Assembly: GCA_002449785.1 (NCBI GenBank)
Contig: DJXP01000047.1
Span: 1 to 28,538 of the forward strand
DNA: 28,538 nt
Direction of reading: 5' to 3'
Source of the DNA: Clostridiales bacterium UBA7001
GTDB taxonomy: Bacteria > Bacillota > Clostridia > TANB77 > CAG-508
A program made the position numbers and the translations under genes. Position 1 is the first letter of the stretch. Each line of letters starts with the position of its first letter. Under the pieces are notes generated by a model. The model ran no database searches. It was not told where the DNA came from and worked only from the letters and a program-made list of their open reading frames with translations. Positions 7,286 through 17,400 of this stretch are shown in pieces.

Positions 7286-8760
7286 TATGCCTTACCTCCT
7301 TTAAAACTTGGTTTGCTTTCTCTAAAATTACTATTTTGTTCATAAGTATATGCAGCTCTTATTATAGTTTCCTCATCAAATGCTTTTCCGATTAATTGGA
7401 ATCCTATTGGAAGTCCTTGACTGTCTAATGTGCAGGGTACGTTCATTCCAGGAAGTCCTGCCATATTTACAGGGATTGTACAAATATCTGCTAAATACAT
7501 TTCAACTGGATTTTCTGTTTTTTCTCCTATTTTAAAAGCTGTTGTAGGAGATGTTGGTGCTAAAAGCAAATCATATTTTTCAAATAATTCATCAAATGCT
7601 TTTTTTATAACAGTTCTAACTTTTTGAGCTTTTTTATAATATGCATCATAATAACCTGATGAAAGAACATAAGTACCTAATAATATTCTCCTTTTAACTT
7701 CTTGTCCAAAACCTTCACTTCTAGAATTCACATATATATCATCTAGGCTTTCTATTTTACTCGTTCTATATCCATATCTTATGCCGTCAAATCTTCCTAA
7801 ATTTGAACTTGCTTCAGCATCTGCAATAATATAATAAGCAGATAATGCATAATTTCCTGCTTCAAAAGAACATTCTTCAACAGTAGCACCTAACTCTTCA
7901 TATTTTTTAGCTACATCTAATATTGCTTTTTTTACTTCTTCATTTATTCCTTCGCCAATATATTCTTTAGGAATACCTATTCTCATTCCTTTAACATCAT
8001 TTATTAAACTTTTAGTATAATCTTTACTAGGATTGTTATCTGAAGTTGAATCTTTTTCATCATGACCTGAAATTATACTTAGTAAAATTGCTGAATCTGT
8101 AACATCTTTTGTTATAGGACCAATTTGATCAAGTGATGAAGCAAAAGCAACTAATCCATATCTTGAAACTAATCCATATGTTGGTTTTAAACCAACTGTA
8201 CCACAAAGTGATGAAGGTTGACGAATACTACCTCCTGTATCACTTCCTAATGCCCATGGAGCAATATTTGATGCAACAGCTGCTGCACTTCCTCCAGAAG
8301 AGCCACCTGGAACCCTACTTAAATCCCATGGATTATGTGTATTAAAAAATGCTGAATTTTCTGTTGAACTTCCCATGGCAAATTCATCCATATTAAGCTT
8401 TCCTAAATATACTAATTTTTCTTCATTTAATTTTTCAATTACAGTAGCATCATATGGTGATACAAAATTTTCAAGCATTTTTGAACTACATGTAGTTTTA
8501 GTTCCTTTAATACAAATATTATCTTTTATTCCAATTGGAATCCCTGCATATTTAGGAAGTTTTTCACCTTTATTTCTTGCAACATCAATTTGTTTTGCTT
8601 TATTTATAGCATCATCTTCTAAAGTAGAAATATAAGCTCTTACTTTCGGATCTATTTCTTTTATTCTATTAAAATAAGCTTTTGTTATTTCTTCTGATGT
8701 TAGCTCTTTTGCTTCAAGCTTTTCTGCAAGCTCATGAACTGTTAAATCAACTATTTCCAT
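7285..8760 (-). CDS. gatA: Asp-tRNA(Asn)/Glu-tRNA(Gln) amidotransferase subunit A
   Basis: A 491-residue amidase-signature enzyme that releases ammonia from glutamine for GatB. The start at 8760 follows AGAGGAG and makes the catalytic triad fall at Lys79 (GIPIGIKDN), Ser154 (PGGSSGGS) and Ser178 (SDTGGSIRQP), the usual numbering in GatA. The in-frame extension to 8835 overlaps gatC and is not supported. The C-terminus has NVPCTLDSQGLPIGFQLIG, as expected. It lies 22 bp after gatC and overlaps gatB by one base. Needed if the cell lacks GlnRS or AsnRS; neither is visible here. Confidence 0.98.
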   Translation of the reverse strand: MEIVDLTVHELAEKLEAKELTSEEITKAYFNRIKEIDPKVRAYISTLEDDAINKAKQIDVARNKGEKLPKYAGIPIGIKDNICIKGTKTTCSSKMLENFVSPYDATVIEKLNEEKLVYLGKLNMDEFAMGSSTENSAFFNTHNPWDLSRVPGGSSGGSAAAVASNIAPWALGSDTGGSIRQPSSLCGTVGLKPTYGLVSRYGLVAFASSLDQIGPITKDVTDSAILLSIISGHDEKDSTSDNNPSKDYTKSLINDVKGMRIGIPKEYIGEGINEEVKKAILDVAKKYEELGATVEECSFEAGNYALSAYYIIADAEASSNLGRFDGIRYGYRTSKIESLDDIYVNSRSEGFGQEVKRRILLGTYVLSSGYYDAYYKKAQKVRTVIKKAFDELFEKYDLLLAPTSPTTAFKIGEKTENPVEMYLADICTIPVNMAGLPGMNVPCTLDSQGLPIGFQLIGKAFDEETIIRAAYTYEQNSNFRESKPSFKGGKA

Positions 8761-8782
8761 TGAATTACTCCTCTCTATGTCC

Positions 8783-9070
8783 CTAAAGAGACATTTTTGG
8801 TATTTTAAACATGCCATCTTCTTTACTTGGTGCATTTTGCATTAATATTTCTCTTTTATTAGAATTTTTAACTTCATCTTTTCTAAATGCATTACACTTT
8901 TGATTGGCACCAATTGTTTCATCCATACCATCAGTATTAACATTATTTACTTCATTTGCAAGTTTTAAAATTTCACTTATATCTTTTTTATATTTTTCTA
9001 TTTCATTATCTGATATTTTTAAATCAGATAATTCTGCTATGTGCATTATTTCTTCTTTACTAATTGACAT
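8783..9070 (-). CDS. gatC: Asp-tRNA(Asn)/Glu-tRNA(Gln) amidotransferase subunit C
   Basis: A 95-residue belt subunit that wraps around GatA and stabilises its contact with GatB. The N-terminus ISKEEIMHIAELSDLKIS, the helix with YKKDISEILKLANEVNNVNTDG and the tail with LMQNAPSKEDGMFKIPK match GatC in order and length. The start ATG follows GAAAGGAG. It is first gene of the gatCAB operon. Confidence 0.95.
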   Translation of the reverse strand: MSISKEEIMHIAELSDLKISDNEIEKYKKDISEILKLANEVNNVNTDGMDETIGANQKCNAFRKDEVKNSNKREILMQNAPSKEDGMFKIPKMSL

Positions 9071-9114
9071 TTATTTTCTCCTTTCAAACTAGGAATTATA
9101 AAAATACTTTTCAT

Positions 9115-9143
9115 ATTATATAATGATTTAATAAAAAAAACAA
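9115..9143 (-). promoter_or_regulatory. Possible promoter of gatCAB
   Basis: Minus strand TTGTTT (9143-9138), a 17-bp spacer and TATAAT (9120-9115), about 45 bp upstream of gatC. The -35 is weak and overlaps the T-run of the preceding terminator. A second TATAAT lies at 9100-9095 without a good -35. Confidence 0.35.
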
Positions 9144-9170
9144 GAGCTTATAAGTAACTAAAAAGCTCTT
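9131..9170 (-). terminator. Intrinsic terminator of the flavin reductase gene
   Basis: An 8-bp inverted repeat (9142-9149 with 9163-9170, core AAGAGCTT), followed on the minus strand by a long T-run (9140-9133). It isolates the flavin reductase gene from gatC. Confidence 0.7.
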
Positions 9171-9185
9171 TGTTTAGCTAAAATA

Positions 9186-9784
<599 letters not shown>

Positions 9785-9904
9785 TATTAATCCCCTCCAT
9801 TTATATATTATATTATATACAATTAATCTTATTCTTTATTAAAATCAACTGCTTTTTTATTCACATATTATAATACAAAAAACTAATAATATCAATTTTA
9901 TTCA

Positions 9905-9936
9905 ATCAAAAAAGGAATTGCTATTCGCAATTCCTT
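9905..9936 (-). terminator. Intrinsic terminator of the TM2 gene
   Basis: A perfect 10-bp inverted repeat (9912-9921 with 9927-9936, core AAGGAATTGC) with a 5-nt loop, followed on the minus strand by a T-run. A T-run on the other side may make it bidirectional. Confidence 0.8.
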
Positions 9937-9957
9937 AATATTTTTTATTACTTATAA

Positions 9958-10254
9958 TTATTGAAGTTTATCACTACAAATTGTTTTTCCATAACAATCT
10001 TTAAATTGTCCAAATGCTATAAAAGCAAAATCATTAGCTACTAATGCAACCATTGTTATTAAGCACATTCCAGCTATAGGTGCACAAACTCCAAATAATA
10101 ATAATGTACAAACTGTTCCATATAAAAATAGAAATCCTGAACCTAATTTTCCTGCATATAAACGATGTACTCCGAATAATCCTAAAAACCAACATAACAT
10201 TAATGCTGTCATTCTGTTTTTAGTACTAACATTTGTATTTTCTTCATTATTCAT
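9958..10254 (-). CDS. TM2 domain-containing membrane protein
   Basis: A 98-residue protein with a TM2 domain: a polar N-terminus (1-15), then the motif WFLGLFGVHRLYAGKLGSG across the first helix and turn, a second hydrophobic helix (about 40-57), and an unusual third hydrophobic stretch (about 60-82) before a polar tail. TM2 proteins are widespread small membrane proteins without an agreed biochemical role. The start ATG follows AAGGAG. It seems monocistronic. Confidence 0.85.
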   Translation of the reverse strand: MNNEENTNVSTKNRMTALMLCWFLGLFGVHRLYAGKLGSGFLFLYGTVCTLLLFGVCAPIAGMCLITMVALVANDFAFIAFGQFKDCYGKTICSDKLQ

Positions 10255-10375
10255 AATATATTACTCCTTATTTTAAATATCTCTACATAATATTTTTATA
10301 TTAAAAATTTTTTTTTGTCAATACAATTGCTAGATGTTATCAAAATGATAAAATATAGTTAATTTTGTAATATTT

Positions 10376-12982
10376 TTATTTTATCTCATTTCCATAATAT
10401 GCATCAAGAAGTATTTGTTTGATTTCAGATACAAGTGGTACTCTAGGATTTACAGTTGTGCATTGATCAGCAAATGCTTTATCTGCTAAGTCATCTACTT
10501 TTGATAAGAATTCTTCTTCATCAATTCCATATTCTTTAAGTGATTTTTCTTCTCCTAATTTTTCATTTAATTCTTGTACTGCTTTTATTAATGATTTTAC
10601 TCCTTCTTCTTTAGTAGAACATGGAAGTCTTAAAAGTCTTGAAATGTTTGCATATTTTTCATCAGCAACATAATATTCATATTTTGGCCATGATACCATT
10701 TTTGTTGGCGTTGTGCCATTGTATTTTATAACATAAGGAAGTATTATTGCATTTGCTTTTCCATGAGGAATATGAAATTCCGCACCTAGTTTATGTGCAA
10801 TTGAATGATTAACACCTAAAAATGCATTTGTAAACGCCATTCCAGCAATTGTGCTTGCATTATGCATTTTTTCTCTTGCAATTTCATTTGAACCATCTTC
10901 ATATGCAGTAGGTAAATATTTATATACAAGTTCAGCAGCTTTTTCTGCCAATCCATCTGTATAATCTGATGCCATTACAGAAACATATGCTTCTAATGCA
11001 TGTGTTAATACATCCATACCAGTATCTGCAGTAACATTTTTAGGAAGACTCATTACTAAATCAGAATCTACTATTGCTACATCTGGTGTTAACTCATAAT
11101 CTGCTAAAGGATATTTCATATTTCTTTTTTTATCTGAAATAACTGCAAATGATGTTACTTCTGATCCAGTTCCTGAAGTTGTTGGTATCGCAACCATTTT
11201 ACACTTTTTCCCTAGTTTTGGAAATTTATAAGTTCTTTTTCTTATATCCATAAATTTTAGTTTTAATCCTTCTATGTCTGCATCTGGATATTCGTAAAAT
11301 AACCACATTCCTTTTGCTGCGTCAATAGCACTTCCACCACCTAAAGCAATAATTGTATCAGGTTTAAATACTTTCATTACTTCTACACCTTTTTTTATCG
11401 TTTCAAATGATGGATCTGATTCAACTTCTGAAAAAATCTCAATATGAACATGTTCCATTCTTTTTCTAATATGGTATATTATTTTATCTACATATCCTAA
11501 ATCTTGCATTGATTTATCAGTTATAATTATTGCTTTTGACACTCCAGGCATTTTTTCTAAATATTGAATTGAGCCTGGTTCAAAATAAATTTTTTCTGGA
11601 ACCTTAAACCATTGCATATTTACTCTTCTTTGAGCAACTCTTTTGTAATTTATTAAATTCACAGAAGATACGTTTGATGTTGTTGAATTTCCACCAAAAG
11701 TTCCACAACCAAGTGTAAGTGATGGTATGTTGGTATTATAAATATCTCCAATTGCCCCATGTGTTGATGGTGAGTTTACTATTATTCTTCCTGCTTTAAC
11801 TGTTCTTGAGAATTTAGAAATAGTTTCTTGATTCTCTGAATGAATAACTGCGGAATGCCCCATTCCACCATATTTTATTAATTTATCTGCAATATCAATT
11901 CCTTCATCTGCTGTTTTTACAACATAATAAGCTAATACTGGACTTAATTTTTCTTTTGAGAATGGATATCCATCTCCTATTCCATTTTCTTTTACTATTA
12001 ATACTTTTGTATTTTCAGGGACATCAAATCCAGCTAAATTTGCAATTGTCTTTGGACTTTGTCCAACTATTTGACCATTTAATTTATTTCCATTTTTCTT
12101 GTCAAACATTACTTCTTGAAGCTTGCCTTTTTCTTCTTCATTTACAAAATAACAATTTAACAATTTTAATTCTTTTTCAAATTCTTTTGATATTTCTTTA
12201 TCTACTATAACTGCTTGTTCAGAAGCACATATCATGCCATTATCAAATGATTTAGACATTACTAAATCAGTAGCAGAAGTTTTTATTTGAGCAGTTTTAT
12301 CTATATAGCAAGGTACATTTCCAGGTCCAACACCTAATGCTGGTTTTCCACTTGAATAAGCAGCTTTTACCATTCCAGAACCACCTGTCGCTAAAATTAA
12401 ATCAACACCAGGATGATTCATAAGAAGACTTGTAGCTAAAACAGAAGGTTTATCTATCCATAATATACAATCTTCAGGTGCACCCTCAGATACAGCTGCG
12501 TCTCTTACAATTCTTGCTGCTTCTCTACTACAGTTTTGTGCAGAAGGGTGAAATCCAAATATAATTACATTTCTTGTTTTAGCAGAAATAATGGATTTAA
12601 ACATTACTGTTGAAGTTGGATTTGTAACAGGTGTAACTCCAGCAATTACCCCAACAGGTTCTGCTATTATTGAATATCCTTCTTCATCATTTTTTGAAAT
12701 TACACCAACAGTTTGATCATATTTTATACTATGATAAACATATTCTGTAGCAAACATATTTTTAGTAATTTTGTCCTCATAAATTCCTCTTCCTGTTTCT
12801 TCTACTGCCATTTTTGCAAGTTTCATATGATTGTCAAGTCCTGCCATAGACATCTTTTTTACAATATTATTGACTTGCTCTTGATTTAATTTCTTAAATT
12901 CCTCAGATGCTTTCCTTGCCCTTTCCACTAAATCATTAATCATATTTTCTATTTCAACTTTATCTTCTGTTTCTCCAGCCAT
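10376..12982 (-). CDS. adhE: Bifunctional aldehyde-alcohol dehydrogenase AdhE
   Basis: An 868-residue fermentation enzyme that reduces acetyl-CoA to acetaldehyde and then to ethanol, regenerating two NAD+. The N-terminal acetylating aldehyde dehydrogenase domain (about 1-440) has the catalytic Cys252 in FDNGMICASEQAV and GVGPGNVPCYID. The C-terminal iron-dependent alcohol dehydrogenase domain (about 460-868) has the NAD-binding GGGSAIDAAKG, PTTSGTGSEVT, HALEAYVSVMASDYTD and the iron-binding HKLGAEFHIPHGKANA. The start at 12982 follows AGGAGG; an in-frame extension to 13024 is unsupported. AdhE usually polymerises into spirosomes. It probably makes the cell an ethanol producer. Regulation is likely by its own promoter at 13014-13042. 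Confidence 0.98.
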   Translation of the reverse strand: MAGETEDKVEIENMINDLVERARKASEEFKKLNQEQVNNIVKKMSMAGLDNHMKLAKMAVEETGRGIYEDKITKNMFATEYVYHSIKYDQTVGVISKNDEEGYSIIAEPVGVIAGVTPVTNPTSTVMFKSIISAKTRNVIIFGFHPSAQNCSREAARIVRDAAVSEGAPEDCILWIDKPSVLATSLLMNHPGVDLILATGGSGMVKAAYSSGKPALGVGPGNVPCYIDKTAQIKTSATDLVMSKSFDNGMICASEQAVIVDKEISKEFEKELKLLNCYFVNEEEKGKLQEVMFDKKNGNKLNGQIVGQSPKTIANLAGFDVPENTKVLIVKENGIGDGYPFSKEKLSPVLAYYVVKTADEGIDIADKLIKYGGMGHSAVIHSENQETISKFSRTVKAGRIIVNSPSTHGAIGDIYNTNIPSLTLGCGTFGGNSTTSNVSSVNLINYKRVAQRRVNMQWFKVPEKIYFEPGSIQYLEKMPGVSKAIIITDKSMQDLGYVDKIIYHIRKRMEHVHIEIFSEVESDPSFETIKKGVEVMKVFKPDTIIALGGGSAIDAAKGMWLFYEYPDADIEGLKLKFMDIRKRTYKFPKLGKKCKMVAIPTTSGTGSEVTSFAVISDKKRNMKYPLADYELTPDVAIVDSDLVMSLPKNVTADTGMDVLTHALEAYVSVMASDYTDGLAEKAAELVYKYLPTAYEDGSNEIAREKMHNASTIAGMAFTNAFLGVNHSIAHKLGAEFHIPHGKANAIILPYVIKYNGTTPTKMVSWPKYEYYVADEKYANISRLLRLPCSTKEEGVKSLIKAVQELNEKLGEEKSLKEYGIDEEEFLSKVDDLADKAFADQCTTVNPRVPLVSEIKQILLDAYYGNEIK

Positions 12983-13013
12983 AAATAGACCTCCTCTGTA
13001 TTTTAATAATATA

Positions 13014-13042
13014 AGTATATACATAATTTTTTATTTATTCAA
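13014..13042 (-). promoter_or_regulatory. Putative promoter of adhE
   Basis: Minus strand TTGAAT (13042-13037), a 17-bp spacer and TATACT (13019-13014), 32 bp upstream of the adhE start codon. I saw no clear Rex-type operator. Confidence 0.55.
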
Positions 13043-13150
13043 TATTTTTTATAGAGTTTTTTTAAAGATTAGTTACTTGATAATAGTTATATAGTTAAAT
13101 TGCATTGAGAATAAAGTAATATTACCACTCTCTTTGTTATAGTTAAGCCC

Positions 13151-13185
13151 AAAAAAGATGCCCTTATAATCTGGGCACCTTTTTA
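13151..13185. terminator. Intrinsic terminator after the M23 peptidase gene
   Basis: An inverted repeat around TGCCC/GGGCA (13154-13163 with 13173-13182, one mismatch), with T-runs on both sides. It lies directly downstream of the M23 gene stop, so it serves that gene (minus). Confidence 0.85.
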
Positions 13186-13190
13186 TTTTT

Positions 13191-14240
13191 CTAATATAAA
13201 TAATTTTGTGGATTTACTGGTGTTCCACCTAATCTAATTTCAAAGTGTAAGTGTGGCCCTGTTGCATTACCAGTTGCACCAACTGCACCAATTGTTGTAC
13301 TAGAATCCACTGATTGACCAGGAGAAACATATATTGCGCTACAATGTGCATAATATGTTTCAACACCATTGCCATGATTTATTATAATTAAATTTCCATA
13401 TGAGCCTTTATATCCAGCAAATGTAACTGTTCCTGTAGTTGTTGCTCGAATTCCATTTCCTGAAGAAGTTGCAATGTCTAACCCTGTATGAATCGAAGAT
13501 CTAATTGAACTTCTTTCACCAAATCTTGAAGAAATTGAACCAGATACTGGAATAGACAATGCCATTCCATTTAAATTTCCACTTGGAGCTACACTACCAG
13601 CTGTAGCATATGTTCTAGTTTTTGCAAGTTTAAGAACTTTTTCTCTTTCTTGCTTTTCTTTTTCTTTTATCTCAGCTTCATACTCAAATACTCTAGCACC
13701 TTTTACTTCATTTAAAGAGTTTTTAGCTTCTTCAAGAGTATTTACTTTATACTCATCTGTATATATTTCAACTATTCCTAGTTTAAGATCTATCTCAGAT
13801 TTTAAATCAGACTTTATTTCATTTATAATACTTTCTGCATCTTTTTCAGACTCCATTACTGCTCTTTGTTCATCACCACTATTTATTGCATAAAACTTAT
13901 ATGTTGTTTTGGTAACATTTTGAACTGCAAGCATTACATCTTTCTCATTTGTTTTTCTGTCCCTACTAATTAGTTTTAATTCATATTCTGGCAAATTATC
14001 AATTTCTCTAAAAGCTATATTTCCAGAAGTATCATTAACATATTTTTCAACTTTTGAACTTACTAATTCTTTGTCAATTACAAATCCTATTGTCTCACCT
14101 GACAATGTAACTTTATATGCTGGTTTATATTTTACTACCACAACAGTTAAAACTATTGCAGAACCAATTGATAAAAGCTTTAGGGTTTTGAAAACTTCTT
14201 TTGTGCAATACTTAACCCAATTTACTAAAATAAGATTCAC
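13191..14240 (-). CDS. Membrane-anchored M23 (LytM) peptidase
   Basis: A 349-residue protein: N-terminal membrane segment (about 20-37), an extracellular region of mixed strands and helix (40-180), a charged helical linker (183-207), and a C-terminal M23 zinc peptidase domain (about 228-349). The metal motif HxxxD is His251/Asp255 (HTGLDIA), His299 lies in TYYAHCS, and HLHFE gives His330 and His332. All are present, so it should be an active peptidoglycan endopeptidase acting outside the cell. The start is GTG, with AGGAGA immediately in front of it, which is unusually close; no better start is visible. A good promoter is at 14279-14307. Confidence 0.9.
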   Translation of the reverse strand: MNLILVNWVKYCTKEVFKTLKLLSIGSAIVLTVVVVKYKPAYKVTLSGETIGFVIDKELVSSKVEKYVNDTSGNIAFREIDNLPEYELKLISRDRKTNEKDVMLAVQNVTKTTYKFYAINSGDEQRAVMESEKDAESIINEIKSDLKSEIDLKLGIVEIYTDEYKVNTLEEAKNSLNEVKGARVFEYEAEIKEKEKQEREKVLKLAKTRTYATAGSVAPSGNLNGMALSIPVSGSISSRFGERSSIRSSIHTGLDIATSSGNGIRATTTGTVTFAGYKGSYGNLIIINHGNGVETYYAHCSAIYVSPGQSVDSSTTIGAVGATGNATGPHLHFEIRLGGTPVNPQNYLY

Positions 14241-14278
14241 TCTCCTTTAACGTAATTTAAAATTTGTCACTAGCAAGT

Positions 14279-14307
14279 ATTATACTATAAATAAACTTTC
14301 ATTTCAA
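14279..14307 (-). promoter_or_regulatory. Promoter of the M23 peptidase gene
   Basis: Minus strand TTGAAA (14307-14302), a 17-bp spacer and TATAAT (14284-14279), about 39 bp upstream of the GTG start. Close to consensus. Confidence 0.75.
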
Positions 14308-14314
14308 ATCAAAT

Positions 14315-14354
14315 AAATCGGTTTAAATTTTCTTCATCTAATTTAAACCGATTT
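14315..14354 (-). terminator. Terminator between smc and the M23 gene
   Basis: A perfect 14-bp inverted repeat (14315-14328 with 14341-14354, core AAATCGGTTTAAAT) with a 12-nt loop, followed on the minus strand by a broken T-rich stretch. It lies 125 bp after the smc stop and just upstream of the M23 promoter. The T-run is imperfect. Confidence 0.6.
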
Positions 14355-14479
14355 TTAACTTTTTAAAAAATTATTAATTACATGTTTCCTCTTTAAATCT
14401 TTCTTTTTCTCTTTTTTACTCTTTTTTACTATATAAGTCGTTTTTTACTTTTTACTTGACAAGTTTGTGTTGCAATTCA

Positions 14480-17400
14480 CTAACTGCTTATTCTCTCATT
14501 TAATTTCATAGATAATAATTTACTTATACCTTTTTCTTCCATAGTAACACCATAAACAGTATCAGCTGCTTCCATCGTTCCTTTTCTATGTGTTATTACT
14601 AAAAATTGAGAGTCTTTTGAAAAGTTCTTTAAATATTCTGCAAATCTAAAAACATTTACATCATCTAGTGCTGCTTCAATTTCATCTAAAACGCAAAATG
14701 GTGCTGGATTTAGTTTTAATATTGCAAATAATAATGCAATTGCTGTAAAGGCTCTCTCTCCACCAGATAAAAGCATCATGTTTTGAAGTTTTTTCCCTGG
14801 TGGCTGTACCGCAATATCTATTCCACATTCTAATATATTATTCTCATCTGCTAAAATAAGTTCTGCTTTACCACCACCAAATAGTTCTTTAAATACTTCA
14901 CCAAAATTCTTATTTATAATTTTAAATTGTTCACTAAATCTTTTTTTCATAGTTTCAAGCACTTCTTCAATTACTTTTCTAAGCTTATTACTTGAATTTT
15001 CTAAATCTAGTCTTTGAGCACATATAAAATCATATCTTTCTTTTGTATCATTATATTCTTTAATGGAATCTATATTTATACTTCCTAATTCTCGTATTTC
15101 TTCACGTAGAGAGGTTACTTCTTTTTGAACTGTTTTTGGATTGTCAATAATTTCATAATCATCTGCTGTATTTGGTGTTAATTCATATTCTTCCCACATT
15201 TTATTTATTACTTGATTAAGTTCCAACTCTATTTTAGATTTTTTTAAATCTAATTTTGAAATTTGGTTTTTAAGAATATCTATTTTTTCATTTTGTTCAT
15301 CTATTTTTTCTTCTACTTTGCTTAATTTTTCATTTTTTATAATTTTATTATTTTTTAATTTTTCTATTTTCTCACTACTTCCTTCAATCTGTTTTTCTAA
15401 TTCCAAAATATTTTGTTTTGCAATTTCAATTTTATTTTCAAGTTCAATATTGTTTTTTTCGATATTTTCTTTTAATCTTTTTTTGTTTTCAATTGAATCA
15501 ATATTTTTTTGAAATTCCAAATTTATTCTATCAACAATTTCATTAATTGATGCTTCACTTTCATCAAATGATGAAACCGATATTTTTAAATTAGTAATAT
15601 CTAGATTTAAATTATCAATATAGGTACTCGTATCTTTATTAATATTTGTATATTCTTCAATAATAACATTTAAGCCTTCATTTTCTTTATCTATTTCAGC
15701 TATTTTCAAATTTAATTTTTCTTGTTTTTCTTCATTTATTTTTTTCTCTTCATGAATATTATCTAAATCTTTTCTAAATTTAGCAAGCTTAGCATCAAGT
15801 TTTAATATTTCAAGCTCTAAATTATCAATTTTTTGTTTTTCAGTAGCATAAACTATTTCTAATTCTTGAGTTTCTTTTTGTTTTTTATCAAATTTCTCTA
15901 ATACATCTTTTATTTCACTTTCATATTTTTCTTTTTCTTTTTTAACATTTTCTATTTTTTTATTAATTTCATGTAGTTTTTGTTCAAGCTCTTCAATTTC
16001 TTTTCCTCTTCCTAATATACTTACAGATTTATTAGGAACTGAACCACCGCTAATGCTTCCAGATGGATTAACAATATCTCCATTTAAAGTAACTATTTTA
16101 AATTTATAAGAATTCTTCTTAGCAAGTTTAACTGCTGTATCAATACTATCAACTACCACAGTTCTTCCAAGTAGATTCGAAACAATATCTTTATATTTAT
16201 TATCTGTCTTAATAAGATCAGATGCTATTCCTATAATTCCATTAATACCATGAGAACTTATTCCAGACATTTTTTGACTTTTAACTGATGTTATAGGTAA
16301 AAATGAAGCTCGCCCTAAATTATTATTTCTTAAATATTCTACTAAAGATTTAGCTTCTTCCTCTGAATCTGTAACTATATTTTGTAAAGCAGGTCCTAAT
16401 GCCATTTCTATTGCTATATTGTATTCTTTTGGTGTTGAAATCAAACTAGCAAGTATGCCATGAACACCTTTCAAAGATATTTTATTATTTTCTATAGCCT
16501 CTAATAATGACTTAACACTTTTACTATATCCTTCTTTTTCCTTTTCAGTTTCAATTAGAAATTTATGTCTAGCTTCTAATATTCTATATTCTGTCTGTAA
16601 AGTATTAATCTCATTATCATATCTTTCTATTTTTTCAGAGCTATTATCTTTTTGTTTTTTTATTTCTTCTAAGTCTTTTTGCAGATTAATTTTGTTTTTC
16701 TCTACTGAATAGAATTCTTTCGATAAATCTTCTTTTTGAGTCCTTGCCATATCAAGTTCAGATACAATACTTGTAATTTCTTGATTAGTACTTTTTTCTA
16801 ATTTAGAGTTATTGTCGTAATTCGCTTTTTCAGTATTAATTTCAGAGATTATTTCATACTTTTTATCAATATTATCTTGTACAACTTTTTTCTTACTTTC
16901 AATTTCTATTTCTTTTTCAGTAAGTGTTTTAGCGTATTTTTCTAGTTCTTTTTCTTTTTCTTCAAGCTCCTTAGCAAATTTTTCTTTATTTGCATATAAT
17001 CCTGCTTTTCTCTCTTCTTTCGAATTTTTCTCATTTTCTAATTCAATATTACGATTTTCAAGTTCTTCTACTTCTTTAGTAAATCTTTCAAAATTCTCAT
17101 TATTACTACTAATTCTTTCAGTATAAACTTTTATTTCACCATTTAATTCTTCCCTTTTTTGATTTCCTTCAAATCCCAAATTCTGAGTTTTTTCAATTTC
17201 TTCAAGTAATTTATCAATTGATTCTTTTAATTGTTCTTTTTGAGATTGTAAATCATTAAATGTCTCATCTTCTTTTACTTTTTGAATTTCAATAGAATCA
17301 ATTCCTTCTAGCATAGATGTAATTTGTTTTTTATAATCTGATATATTATACAAAAAAAGTCCTACTTCAATATTTTTCAATTCATCTCTTAATTTTAAAA

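Noticed and set aside
8133..8345. Open frame opposite gatA
   Set aside because: It is a shadow of the conserved gatA frame, without its own signals.
8761..8835. N-terminal extension of gatA into gatC
   Set aside because: It overlaps gatC, and the start at 8760 has a ribosome binding site and gives the usual catalytic residue numbering.
10338..10352. Terminator of adhE
   Set aside because: Only a 6-bp AT stem (TTATCA/TGATAA) without a T-run on the minus strand; too weak to call.
12983..13024. N-terminal extension of adhE
   Set aside because: The extension includes the AGGAGG ribosome binding site and the promoter -10 region.
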